Notes under the pieces: model-generated
The model's database searches: none
What the model was told of the DNA's origin: nothing
What the model saw: only the letters and a program-made list of their open reading frames with translations
Program-made: the position numbers and the translations under genes
Shown: positions 8,725 through 16,346 of the stretch, one piece after another
How positions within the stretch are numbered: the stretch's first letter is position 1
Layout of the letters: each line of letters opens with the position of its first letter
Assembly: GCA_002474345.1 (NCBI GenBank)
Contig: DKQD01000060.1
Span: 1-40,637 of the forward strand
Length of the DNA stretch: 40,637 nucleotides
Reading direction: 5' to 3'
Origin: Bacteriovoracaceae bacterium UBA7317
GTDB lineage: Bacteria; Bdellovibrionota; Bacteriovoracia; Bacteriovoracales; Bacteriovoracaceae

Positions 8725-8940
8725 TTATTGGATCTTTCTTGATTTCTTCTTCTTTTTTTGAGCTATTTTTGAAGTGATAACCTCTAAGATCATCTGAGCT
8801 TCCCTTCTCAAATCGTTTTCACTTATGAACCTGTAGAAATTTTCAACTTCTGGTGACTTTCTAAAATTTCTAAGCGTAATGAAGTTTTCCTGGGGAGTTT
8901 TCTTTTCTTTATTTTCCTCTAACATTAATTCCTCGCTCAT
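8725..8940 (-). CDS. Small conserved-looking unknown protein
   Basis: A 71-residue soluble, charged protein with an acidic N-terminus, a central part predicted helical (NFRKSPEVENFYRFISENDLRREAQMILEVI) and a very basic C-terminal tail (KKKKKSRK). I do not recognise the family. The start is ATG preceded by AAGGGAGATAAAT, a good ribosome-binding site. It follows the degenerate enhancer-binding-protein gene by 66 bases and is followed by a strong hairpin, so the two likely form one transcript. The basic tail could contact nucleic acid, but that is a guess. Confidence 0.7.
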   Translation of the reverse strand: MSEELMLEENKEKKTPQENFITLRNFRKSPEVENFYRFISENDLRREAQMILEVITSKIAQKKKKKSRKIQ

Positions 8941-9006
8941 TATTTATCTCCCTTAGTCTTATAATTTTAAAACAAGATTATAAAGTTTTTTTTTCATTCA
9001 TTCCAT

Positions 9007-10563
9007 TTAACTCTGCGAAGTAATCATTCCATAGCTATGCAGCTTGTTATAAAGAGTCTTTACAGTAATTCCCAAAGTTTTTGCTGTCTTTGTTTTATTA
9101 CCGCCTAGAAAGCTCAGAGTTCTACAAATATGCTTCTTTTCAAGATCACCTAAAGTCATTTCTACGAATACTTCTTCTTCCTTATCCTTATCCTCTAAAT
9201 CTATGTCCATCGTTGCCAATTCAGGGAGGTGAGAGATTTCGACTATACCGCTTTGAGTCATCAAAATACTCTTCTTTAATACACTTTGGAGCTCAGATAC
9301 ATTACCTGGCCAAATATGTTGAGCTAGCTTGCTCATTGCTCTTGGAGACAAGGATTTTTCTTCCCCGTTTACCATAAACTCTTTTGTAGACAGAAAATGT
9401 CCTACTAATGAAGGCAGGTCTTCTTTTCTTTCCTTCAAGCTTGGAACTTCAAGAGTAAACGTGTTCAATTTATAGAACAAGTCTTCTTTAAAGGTTTGCT
9501 TAGAAAAAACTTCTTGGTCTAAATCTATATTAGTCGTTGCAATAACTCTAACATTTGATGAAAAAGGTGACCTTCCGTTTATACGATAAGCCATTTTTTC
9601 TTTCAAAAAGTGACTGAGTTTGCATTGAATATCCTCATCTAATCTTTCAACGTTTTTGAGGAGAAGAGTTCCACCGTCGGCGATTTCAAGAAGTCCCTTT
9701 TGGAAACTATTCCCTTTTTCGCCCTTAGGCTTATCCAGCCCAAACAACCTATTATTTAAATCAAGTGAGCTTAAAGAGCTACAGTCAACGGTAACAAACG
9801 GCTTTTCTTTTCTTGAGCTTTTACAATGAACTCTTTTCGCGACTGACTCTTTACCCGTACCTTTCTCACCTTTAATAAGAAAGTTAATATCAGTATAAGA
9901 TAGTTTTTCTGCCAAACTCAGAACTTTTAACATTTTATCAGAGTTTGCAATTATTTTTTTATCCTCTGCCTTAAATAAGGGATTGCTTACCTGGCTGCTA
10001 TCTTTGTCCTGAATTTTCTTTTCCTGAATTTCAATTTTCTTTAAAAGAGATTCATTCAAAAGCTTAGCAGTTAAATACATTTTCATATTTGAAAGAGGCT
10101 TGCTTATTTTTCGAATAATTTCATTTACTGAAGAAAGACATTCTTCATCAAAAGAGAAGCCTTTCGAAAAATTTTGAAAGTGAAGTGTCGCCATAACAAC
10201 CCCTTCGTGAAGTACTGGCACACATAATTCAGAAGCAAGTCCTTCCTTCAACTCACTACAAAAAACTGGGTCTCTAGAAACATTATTAGAAAAATAAGGC
10301 TTCTTCGTTCTAATTACACAAGCACCAGCTCCTTGATTAACAAGAGTTGGCTTTGGCTCTCTTCCTTTTTTCCCCGCTGCAGCGATCAGTTTAAGAGTTT
10401 CCCCACCATCTTGAAGATAATAAGAAAGAACCCTATCGACTTTTATTTCTTGAATTAAAAAGGATGATAGTTTTTCAAAAAAAACTTTTTCGTCCAAAGT
10501 GGAAAATAAAAATGATTCGAGGTTCTCTAAGCTGAAATAATTTTTATTTAATTGATCCTTCAT
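9007..10563 (-). CDS. GAF-AAA+-Fis transcriptional regulator, degenerate sigma54 activator family
   Basis: The 518 residues comprise a GAF sensor domain (about 10-155), a linker coiled coil (160-190), an NtrC-type AAA+ domain (205-440) and a Fis-type helix-turn-helix (about 470-515, GGNKTKTAKTLGITVKTLYNKL). Walker A, GEKGTGKE at 232-239, is intact. Other key motifs are lost. The GAFTGA loop that touches sigma54 is replaced by a segment reading PKGEKGNSFQKG (279-290). Walker B, normally LFLDE, is LLLKN (300-304). The FREDLYYRLN arginine positions are Lys359 and Lys365. It therefore probably binds ATP and DNA but is unlikely to remodel sigma54 holoenzyme. A good promoter lies just upstream. Confidence 0.92.
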   Translation of the reverse strand: MKDQLNKNYFSLENLESFLFSTLDEKVFFEKLSSFLIQEIKVDRVLSYYLQDGGETLKLIAAAGKKGREPKPTLVNQGAGACVIRTKKPYFSNNVSRDPVFCSELKEGLASELCVPVLHEGVVMATLHFQNFSKGFSFDEECLSSVNEIIRKISKPLSNMKMYLTAKLLNESLLKKIEIQEKKIQDKDSSQVSNPLFKAEDKKIIANSDKMLKVLSLAEKLSYTDINFLIKGEKGTGKESVAKRVHCKSSRKEKPFVTVDCSSLSSLDLNNRLFGLDKPKGEKGNSFQKGLLEIADGGTLLLKNVERLDEDIQCKLSHFLKEKMAYRINGRSPFSSNVRVIATTNIDLDQEVFSKQTFKEDLFYKLNTFTLEVPSLKERKEDLPSLVGHFLSTKEFMVNGEEKSLSPRAMSKLAQHIWPGNVSELQSVLKKSILMTQSGIVEISHLPELATMDIDLEDKDKEEEVFVEMTLGDLEKKHICRTLSFLGGNKTKTAKTLGITVKTLYNKLHSYGMITSQS

Positions 10564-10599
10564 CCTTTCTCCTTACGGTGCGCGATGCAGTATTTGTAA

Positions 10600-10628
10600 A
10601 TAATACAACGTGTCAGTATTTTTTACAA
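10600..10628 (-). promoter_or_regulatory. Sigma70-type promoter candidate for the GAF-AAA+-Fis regulator
   Basis: On the minus strand TTGTAA (10623-10628) is followed after exactly 17 bases by TATTAT (10600-10605), and the regulator's start codon lies about 37 bases further on with AAGGAGAAAGG as ribosome-binding site. The match to the -35/-10 consensus and spacing is good. Inferred by eye only. Confidence 0.5.
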
Positions 10629-10641
10629 GACAAAAAGACTC

Positions 10642-10653
10642 AAGTGATCACTT
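10642..10653. promoter_or_regulatory. Perfect 12-base palindrome upstream of the regulator promoter
   Basis: AAGTGATCACTT is a perfect dyad located 14 bases upstream of the candidate -35 box of the regulator and 15 bases beyond the tolB stop. The position suits an activator or autoregulator site. It could also be part of a weak tolB terminator, since A and T runs flank it. Confidence 0.35.
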
Positions 10654-10667
10654 TTTTGACACAAAGC

Positions 10668-12032
10668 TCAAATTTTCGGGGGGTTATACCATCTAGGAGT
10701 TGTACAGTAGCCAATATTACTCGTTATCTGTCCTTTTATTCCTCCATCTCTGTCCATAATGTATATATTTTGGACAGATAATCTCTTCCTTTTTCTGAGT
10801 TTCAAAGAGCTGAATGCTATAAACTCTCCATCCGGAGAAAAGGTCGGCTCTTCATTAGACCCAAAGTTTTTTGTTAATCTATAAATTTGGCTGCCATCTT
10901 TTTTTATTTTAAAAATATCAAAGCTATTGTCCATCCAAGAAGAGAAAACTATTTCATTTCCTCCTGGAGAAAACCTTGGTGTTGCATTGAATTGTCCAAC
11001 AAAGCCTATCCTTTTTACGTTTTTCTCTTTTCCAGATGGGTCTGCAAGATAAATCATGGCCTTTCCTGATCTACTCGATAAAAAGGTTAGGACTTTCCCA
11101 TCCTTTGAAAGATCCGGGTCTACGTCAACTCCAAAGTGATGTGTTATTTTCCGCAACCTCTGGTTGGATAAATTAATTTCATAGATTTCAGCATTGCCCG
11201 TATGGCTCAAGGTAAGAATAATTTTACGACCATCAGAAGTGAATATCGCACCAGAATTTATTCCTTTTCTGGAGCTAATGATTCTATGTCTGCGGTTTTT
11301 TAAGTTCATAGAATACAAATTAAGATTTTTACGACCTTTACCCGTTCTTATTAGGGTGTAAAGAACTTTTTTCCCATCAGAGGAAACCGAAGGAGAGATA
11401 ACAATGCCTTTGTGGTGAGTTAACCTTTTTAAGTTTCTTCCATCGAAATCTACACTAAAAAGCTCCTTAATTTTTCTTCTGCCTTTTGACATCATATCTG
11501 AAACAAAAATAATTTTTGACCTGAAAATAGAAGGAGTCTTCTCTATCTTTTGAAAAATCAAATCAGTTAATGCGTGAGCTTTTTCTCTAAGGTTTCTAGA
11601 AAAGAAATGCCCTTTCTCGCTTAAAAGAATTTCTTTATTGTAAGTATCAATAAGCTCCACCTTAAAGTTTATCGCACCTTTTTTTATATTTTTTGTGAAT
11701 AAATAACGGGTAATAAACTTGAATTGCCTATTGGTCCATAATTCAAAGTTTTTATCATCAAAATCAGAAACTGGTTCATTTTTTGGGTCGATAATAAAAA
11801 ACTTTTTTTTATAAAAGCTAAAATCATTTGAAAAAATAGAATGAAATTCTTTAATTAATTTTGCTTCAAAGACATCAAACTTCTCAGCTAAATAAGGTCT
11901 TTGAAAAATAATTTTCTTTTTATCTAAAGCAGCCTCTCCAATTTCAATAATCATTTGACCATTTGAAGCCCAACTAAGTCCAAAAGGGAAAAATAAAAAA
12001 ACAAAACTGAGCAATAGAGTATTTTTCATCAA
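10668..12032 (-). CDS. tolB: Tol-Pal system beta-propeller protein TolB
   Basis: Periplasmic 454-residue protein with a signal peptide (about 1-22, ending WAS), an N-terminal alpha/beta domain (about 25-160) and a six-bladed propeller. The blades are visible as repeated segments: SVDFDGRNLKRLTHHKGIVISPSVSSDGKKVLY, then further FTSDGRKI, DLSKDGKVLTFLSSRSG, RFSPGGNEIVFSSW and TFSPDGEFIAFSS. TolB links TolA and Pal to keep the outer membrane attached during division. It closes the tolQ-tolR-tolA/tonB-tolB series, 16 bases after the previous gene. The usual pal gene does not follow; the next gene is an unrelated regulator. Confidence 0.95.
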   Translation of the reverse strand: MMKNTLLLSFVFLFFPFGLSWASNGQMIIEIGEAALDKKKIIFQRPYLAEKFDVFEAKLIKEFHSIFSNDFSFYKKKFFIIDPKNEPVSDFDDKNFELWTNRQFKFITRYLFTKNIKKGAINFKVELIDTYNKEILLSEKGHFFSRNLREKAHALTDLIFQKIEKTPSIFRSKIIFVSDMMSKGRRKIKELFSVDFDGRNLKRLTHHKGIVISPSVSSDGKKVLYTLIRTGKGRKNLNLYSMNLKNRRHRIISSRKGINSGAIFTSDGRKIILTLSHTGNAEIYEINLSNQRLRKITHHFGVDVDPDLSKDGKVLTFLSSRSGKAMIYLADPSGKEKNVKRIGFVGQFNATPRFSPGGNEIVFSSWMDNSFDIFKIKKDGSQIYRLTKNFGSNEEPTFSPDGEFIAFSSLKLRKRKRLSVQNIYIMDRDGGIKGQITSNIGYCTTPRWYNPPKI

Positions 12033-12048
12033 ATTACCTCTTTGGAAG

Positions 12049-13023
12049 CTAAAGTGGGAAACCCAATATTAGGTCTCCATTCAAAACTCTTTTTCTAATC
12101 AAAGGATCTACTGGTGGGAAAGGTGCAGCCATTTCAACAGTTTGCAAAGCCCTTTTATCAAATTCTTCATTACCACTTCTTTCTATAACGTTAAGACTCA
12201 TCAAGCTTCCATCGTCAGAAATAAATATTTGGATTCTACAACGATATTCCTTATTTTCCTTAAGATATTCTGGTAATTTCCAATAAGATCTTACCGACTG
12301 CCTTACCCTTGAAATATAATCATTTATAATTTGAAGGGTCTCTTCCTCTCTTAATAAAGTCTTACCCTCAATAAGGTTTTCACCCTTGCTTATTTTATTT
12401 CCTTCAATCAAAAGGTTTTTTATAATTTTAGAATTTTTTCGACCTAAATTTACGCCCAACCCGTTATTTGTTTTTTCCCTTTTTCTTGATCTTTTTAAAA
12501 CCTTTACCTTCTTTGTACCTAGATTTTTTATTAAATCTAAAACATTATCCTTTGGTGTTTCTGAAATTCTTTCCACTATATCTACTTTTCTCTCCTTAAT
12601 CTTTTTGCTGGACTCCTTAAGCTTTGCCTTAGACTTTTCTTTAAAAATCAAATCATCTTTTAATTTCTCAACCTTACTAGGAATTCCTTTTTGAACACTA
12701 TTATGGGCTTTAAACTCTTTAACTTTAGGTTTGCTTTCAGTTCTATTTAAATCTTTCGCCTTACTTTTTTTAAAGTTTCTATCCAGCTTTAGTGATTTAA
12801 GCTCCTTAATAGTCAAAGTCGGCATTGAAACAACATCCACTCGAACGAAAGACTTCATTAGACTCTGATCTTTTTCCTTGAATCTAAAAAAAGATGAATT
12901 ATATAAATAAAATAAAACGACCACCGCTATATGCGAAAGACAAGAAATGTAAAAAAAGTTGCCTAATAATCCTTCCTCTTCAGCTAACTCATCTTTAAAG
13001 TCTAATGTTACTGATCCATTCAT
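12049..13023 (-). CDS. TolA/TonB-family energy transducer
   Basis: The 324-residue protein has one N-terminal membrane helix (about 23-45) after a short acidic cytoplasmic segment, a long Lys/Glu/Ser-rich periplasmic region (about 75-215) and a C-terminal TonB/TolA domain (about 230-324) with YISRVRQSVRSYWKLPEYL, RIQIFISDDGSL and VIERSGNEEFDKRALQTVEMAAPFPPVD. By position between tolR and tolB it should act as TolA, transmitting force from TolQR to TolB/Pal, although the C-terminal domain is of the TonB_C type, as in many non-enterobacterial TolA proteins. Start ATG, ten bases after tolR. Confidence 0.9.
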   Translation of the reverse strand: MNGSVTLDFKDELAEEEGLLGNFFYISCLSHIAVVVLFYLYNSSFFRFKEKDQSLMKSFVRVDVVSMPTLTIKELKSLKLDRNFKKSKAKDLNRTESKPKVKEFKAHNSVQKGIPSKVEKLKDDLIFKEKSKAKLKESSKKIKERKVDIVERISETPKDNVLDLIKNLGTKKVKVLKRSRKREKTNNGLGVNLGRKNSKIIKNLLIEGNKISKGENLIEGKTLLREEETLQIINDYISRVRQSVRSYWKLPEYLKENKEYRCRIQIFISDDGSLMSLNVIERSGNEEFDKRALQTVEMAAPFPPVDPLIRKRVLNGDLILGFPL

Positions 13024-13033
13024 TCTAGAAGAC

Positions 13034-13450
13034 CTATCTCTTTTTTTCTATTTCTGTTACTAATGAAATATTTGAAATCCCTCCTGATTTTAAATCACTC
13101 ATTGCCTGGGCTATGACACCATACTTGAGTCCATAATCACCTCTTATAAAAACATTCTTTGCTTTTGTTTTCTCTAGAGACTTTTGGACCTCAGTAAGTA
13201 GTCTACTTCTCTGGATAGGAAGTTTTCCCAAATAGAAGTTACCAGATCTTGTAATTGAAACAATAATTTGCTCTTTACTTAAACTTAAGGAACTTACTCT
13301 TTTCGTTTTTGGTAATTTCAGCTTTATATCATTTAGCATCAAGGGAGTTGTGATCATAAAAATGATAAGAAGTACGAGCATTACATCAACCAAAGGTGTC
13401 ACATTAATTTCAGACATCATTTGATTTCTTTTATTTCCCCCAAATCCCAT
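13034..13450 (-). CDS. tolR: TolR/ExbD proton-channel subunit
   Basis: A 138-residue inner-membrane protein with the signature MSEINVTPLVDVMLVLLIIFMI at residues 12-33; Asp22 in the single membrane helix is the proton-carrying residue of the TolR/ExbD family. The periplasmic domain (about 45-138) follows the usual pattern. Together with TolQ it forms the motor that uses proton motive force. Assigned to TolR rather than ExbD because of the following tolA/tonB-tolB genes. Confidence 0.93.
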   Translation of the reverse strand: MGFGGNKRNQMMSEINVTPLVDVMLVLLIIFMITTPLMLNDIKLKLPKTKRVSSLSLSKEQIIVSITRSGNFYLGKLPIQRSRLLTEVQKSLEKTKAKNVFIRGDYGLKYGVIAQAMSDLKSGGISNISLVTEIEKKR

Positions 13451-13476
13451 TTGATTCCACTCACTTTTTAAAATTA

Positions 13477-14166
13477 CTAATTTTTACGCCCTTTACTAGA
13501 AAGAGTCCTCTCAATTAAATTTAAAAAATCTCTACCAAAGTTTTCCATCTCACCCCTTGCATTAGCATTCTCCTTGGTAAAGTAATTGTAAAACCAAACG
13601 GCAGGTATAGCTGCGGCTAAACCCACAGCAGTTGCAACCAAGGCTTCCGCAATCCCAGGAGCAACCCTCTCTAAACTACCACCTCCTCCAGCCAAGCCTG
13701 TAAAAGAGTTTATTATTCCCCATACAGTTCCAAAAAGCCCAATAAAAGGGGACACAGAACCAATACTCGCCAATGTAGAGAGCAAAGCCTCTAATCTTTT
13801 GTTTGATTCATTCATCCCATTTTCAATAGACCTTTCAATGGAACTAAAACCATAGGTATTGAAATGACTCCTATCTGAAACATCTAAAATTTTATTTAAC
13901 TCGTTATAGCCCTCAATAAAAATGGCCCTTGAAGGTGAAAAGTCCATCAACTCTGCCTTATACATAATTTCTTTTAGTGATTTCGATTGGTTAAAAACAT
14001 CTAAAAACTCCAAGTCATTATCTCTTAATTGAGACAAAAGCCTTTTCTTCTTCAAAATTATACTCCAGGAGATAATTGAAGAAAGAACAAGAATAATGAA
14101 TACAGATTTTACGACTAATCCAGATTCTAAAATAATTTTGAAAATATCCATTTCTACAGATGACAT
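13477..14166 (-). CDS. tolQ: TolQ/ExbB/MotA-family proton-channel subunit
   Basis: The 229-residue membrane protein has a first membrane helix at about 17-38, a cytoplasmic loop of about 90 residues, then two further helices with the family motifs LASIGSVSPFIGLFGTVWGIINSF (about 125-150) and APGIAEALVATAVGLAAAIPAVWFYN (about 168-193). These form the TolQ pentamer around TolR. It starts the compact tolQRAB series and follows an unrecognised membrane protein by 18 bases, with the ribosome-binding site AAAGGAGATGAG immediately upstream. Confidence 0.95.
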   Translation of the reverse strand: MSSVEMDIFKIILESGLVVKSVFIILVLSSIISWSIILKKKRLLSQLRDNDLEFLDVFNQSKSLKEIMYKAELMDFSPSRAIFIEGYNELNKILDVSDRSHFNTYGFSSIERSIENGMNESNKRLEALLSTLASIGSVSPFIGLFGTVWGIINSFTGLAGGGGSLERVAPGIAEALVATAVGLAAAIPAVWFYNYFTKENANARGEMENFGRDFLNLIERTLSSKGRKN

Positions 14167-14184
14167 TTTATCTCATCTCCTTTT

Positions 14185-15057
14185 TTATCCCTGATAAGTT
14201 GAATGTGCCTCTCTCTCTTTCTTTCTCTTTAAAAATAAGTAAACAAAACCAACTAAAAATAAAAGAGAAATATCAAGAAGAGAAAATGTGCTTCTCATTT
14301 TGTATAATGAAAAATTCTCACCCCAAACAGGATCAAAACCAAAAAGTGAGTTTAGAGGTGCGGCAAACGTAAACAAGTATATAAATGCATAACTCCAATT
14401 CATTCCTTCCAAGTAATCTAAAAATAAAATAAAGAAAAAGTGTATATAAAAAATAAGATAAATTCCTTTACCTACAATAGTTTGATTTGATGTCGTTACA
14501 TCTAAAATTAACCCAAAGGAAAACTTTGTAAACAACATGAAAATTAAGGGCATTACCAAAGGTTTTATAATGGAATGGCTTGGCTTTATGGGATAGACTC
14601 TTTCTATTGAGTTAAGAGTGAAAATATCAATTAGAAAAAATAATAAAAAACAAAAAAAAGAAAAAACAGTTTTACCAAAATTAAAGTCTGGACCACCCAC
14701 GGCGAGAGGATTACCCAAAAAAATAACAGATGTTATAAAAAAGATTATAACAACTAAAAACTCTTTTCTCGGTAAGACAAAGCCCTCTACTATCATGTCT
14801 CTTAGTGGCTCTTTTGAGAAGCTCTTCAAATTAACAAACTTTAAAACAATAAGAAAAGCAACTATCTTTGTGATAGCTATCACCTCCCAGCCATTATAAT
14901 ATATCCAGTTCTCTATCACGTTTACTGGATGGTCCAAAATAAAGTGAAAGAATGTAAATACCGAAATAAAGAATAGGTGAGTAAACCAAACCAAAATATT
15001 AAAAAATAAGTAATATATGAAATTTATAAGAATATTATTTTTTGCTTCTGTCGTCAT
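14185..15057 (-). CDS. Unrecognised multi-pass membrane protein
   Basis: A 290-residue, very hydrophobic, Phe-rich protein with about eight membrane helices (near residues 10-38, 58-76, 95-113, 126-150, 165-185, 197-215, 220-240 and 262-283) and a Lys/Arg-rich C-terminal tail, which would face the cytoplasm. The short conserved-looking motif GNPLAVGGPDFNFG lies after helix 3. It has features reminiscent of CPBP-type or YIP1-like membrane proteins, but I cannot place it and see no EExxxR motif. It sits directly before tolQ, four bases after the start of the M48-like gene's stop region, so it probably belongs to the same envelope operon. Function unknown. Confidence 0.8.
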   Translation of the reverse strand: MTTEAKNNILINFIYYLFFNILVWFTHLFFISVFTFFHFILDHPVNVIENWIYYNGWEVIAITKIVAFLIVLKFVNLKSFSKEPLRDMIVEGFVLPRKEFLVVIIFFITSVIFLGNPLAVGGPDFNFGKTVFSFFCFLLFFLIDIFTLNSIERVYPIKPSHSIIKPLVMPLIFMLFTKFSFGLILDVTTSNQTIVGKGIYLIFYIHFFFILFLDYLEGMNWSYAFIYLFTFAAPLNSLFGFDPVWGENFSLYKMRSTFSLLDISLLFLVGFVYLFLKRKKEREAHSTYQG

Positions 15058-15060
15058 AAT

Positions 15061-15951
15061 TTATATCTTAGAGTTTTCACTTTTTAACCAGTTAAGTTGC
15101 AATTCTGGTGAAGGATATATATTCACATAGGATTTATACTCCTTCCTTGTTTTTATAAGATAATCAATCTTTTTCAAAAGGTTCATATATACTGACAAGT
15201 ATTCTGGGTGACCTTTTAAAAGCCTAGCTACCTCTTTAGTTACAAGAAATTGTTGCTGAAAGCTGAAGCCTTTATTGAAAATAAATTGATCAAATCTTTT
15301 ATGAACTTTGAAAAAGCTTTCTGTCTTTAGCTTTCCCTTCTTAAAATTAGAACCCAATAAAGCTTTAAACTCTTTCAAACTTACAAAATCTCGAAAATAA
15401 CCTTTATTCAACCTTATAAAATCTTCGAAAAGAAGAACTGAAATCTCTTGTTTTGTAAGATCAAGAGTCCTCATAAATGGCAAAGATAATAAAAACAAGG
15501 AGTGGTTTTTGTTTGCAGGAAGAGAAAAATGAGTCACTAAAGACGTATCTAAAATGAGTATTTTAAATTTTTTTTCCAAAAAACCCATTTTCTCTAAAAA
15601 CGCCTCAAAATGACTCACAACACCGTAGTGAGGTTTTTTAAAGTCCCATTTTAGCTTTTGAGCATTCAAAACAATCCAATACTCAGAGATAAAATTCCAT
15701 ATTTCATCTTCTGTTGGAACCAAGAATGATTTCTCTATCTTTTTCTCTTTTTTAACTACTGTATTTGCTAACGCCTTTCTCTTTTTTTCTACGATCTTTT
15801 CTAAACTGTCATTTTTTAAAATGTTTCTTATAGACTGAAAGTCCAATAATTCAGCCTTTTTTTCATCGAGAGTCTTTTCTTGACCAAAGACCTCTATAGA
15901 AGAGAAAAGAAATACTGTGAGTAAAGAAATTTTTTTCAAAAAGCCTATCAT
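15061..15951 (-). CDS. Secreted protein with degenerate M48-like peptidase region
   Basis: A 296-residue protein with a signal peptide (about 1-23, VFG before QE). The middle follows the outline of M48 metallopeptidases: ILDTSLVTHFSLPANKNHSLFLLSLPFMRTL (about 133-163) resembles the strand pair before the active site, and LTKQEISVLLFEDFIRLNKGYF (165-186) aligns with the helix that normally carries HExxH. Here that motif reads FEDFI (175-179), and the downstream Glu/AD ligand region reads QQQFLVTKEVA, so no zinc site remains. If the likeness is real, this is a non-catalytic member. The M48 link is inferred from pattern only; otherwise it is an unknown periplasmic protein. It is embedded in the lapB-tol operon. 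Confidence 0.75.
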   Translation of the reverse strand: MIGFLKKISLLTVFLFSSIEVFGQEKTLDEKKAELLDFQSIRNILKNDSLEKIVEKKRKALANTVVKKEKKIEKSFLVPTEDEIWNFISEYWIVLNAQKLKWDFKKPHYGVVSHFEAFLEKMGFLEKKFKILILDTSLVTHFSLPANKNHSLFLLSLPFMRTLDLTKQEISVLLFEDFIRLNKGYFRDFVSLKEFKALLGSNFKKGKLKTESFFKVHKRFDQFIFNKGFSFQQQFLVTKEVARLLKGHPEYLSVYMNLLKKIDYLIKTRKEYKSYVNIYPSPELQLNWLKSENSKI

Positions 15952-15964
15952 TTCAAACCTTGCC

Positions 15965-16333
15965 TCACTCAGGGCTATTTTCCAGAATCTGATGATTTAA
16001 CCTTGCCCAGTAATACATCTCTGATAATTTTATTCTAAAGCTATTATGAAATTTTGGAAATCTATCTTCGAAACATTGTGGTTTTTTCTTCGCTAAAAAT
16101 TGTTCTTTTATGTAGCCTTCAAAAGAACCGACTCTAACAAAGCTCCATTTTTTTGATATTTGATTTTTTCGAGGGATAACTGTCACCTTATTACCACAAC
16201 TTAAAATACTAATGGGGTTCGTACTAGGTACGGGATTTTGACCTAATATGACAAAATTTTTCTTTATAAAAAAATCATCAGCTTTCGTTTCATAGGTAAA
16301 AAGAGAAAGAAGAATCATTAAAACTTTTATCAT
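15965..16333 (-). CDS. Secreted SH3b-like domain protein
   Basis: I place the start at the ATG at 16331-16333 because it gives a signal peptide (MIKVLMILLSLFTYETKA), has TAGGA about eight bases upstream, and avoids a long overlap with lapB; a longer frame reaches 16429. The mature protein of about 100 residues contains an SH3b-like segment: ILGQNPVPSTNPISILSCGNKVTVIPRKN...WSFVRVGSFEGYIKEQFL. SH3b domains often bind peptidoglycan. A Cys pair (ILSCG and PQCFE) could form a disulphide in the periplasm. It lies between lapB and the M48-like gene. Confidence 0.75.
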   Translation of the reverse strand: MIKVLMILLSLFTYETKADDFFIKKNFVILGQNPVPSTNPISILSCGNKVTVIPRKNQISKKWSFVRVGSFEGYIKEQFLAKKKPQCFEDRFPKFHNSFRIKLSEMYYWARLNHQILENSPE

Positions 16334-16346
16334 CCTTAACGTCCTA

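Noticed and set aside
14160..14372. Plus-strand open frame overlapping the membrane protein gene
   Set aside because: Shadow of a coding strand that has good start, ribosome-binding site and membrane helices.
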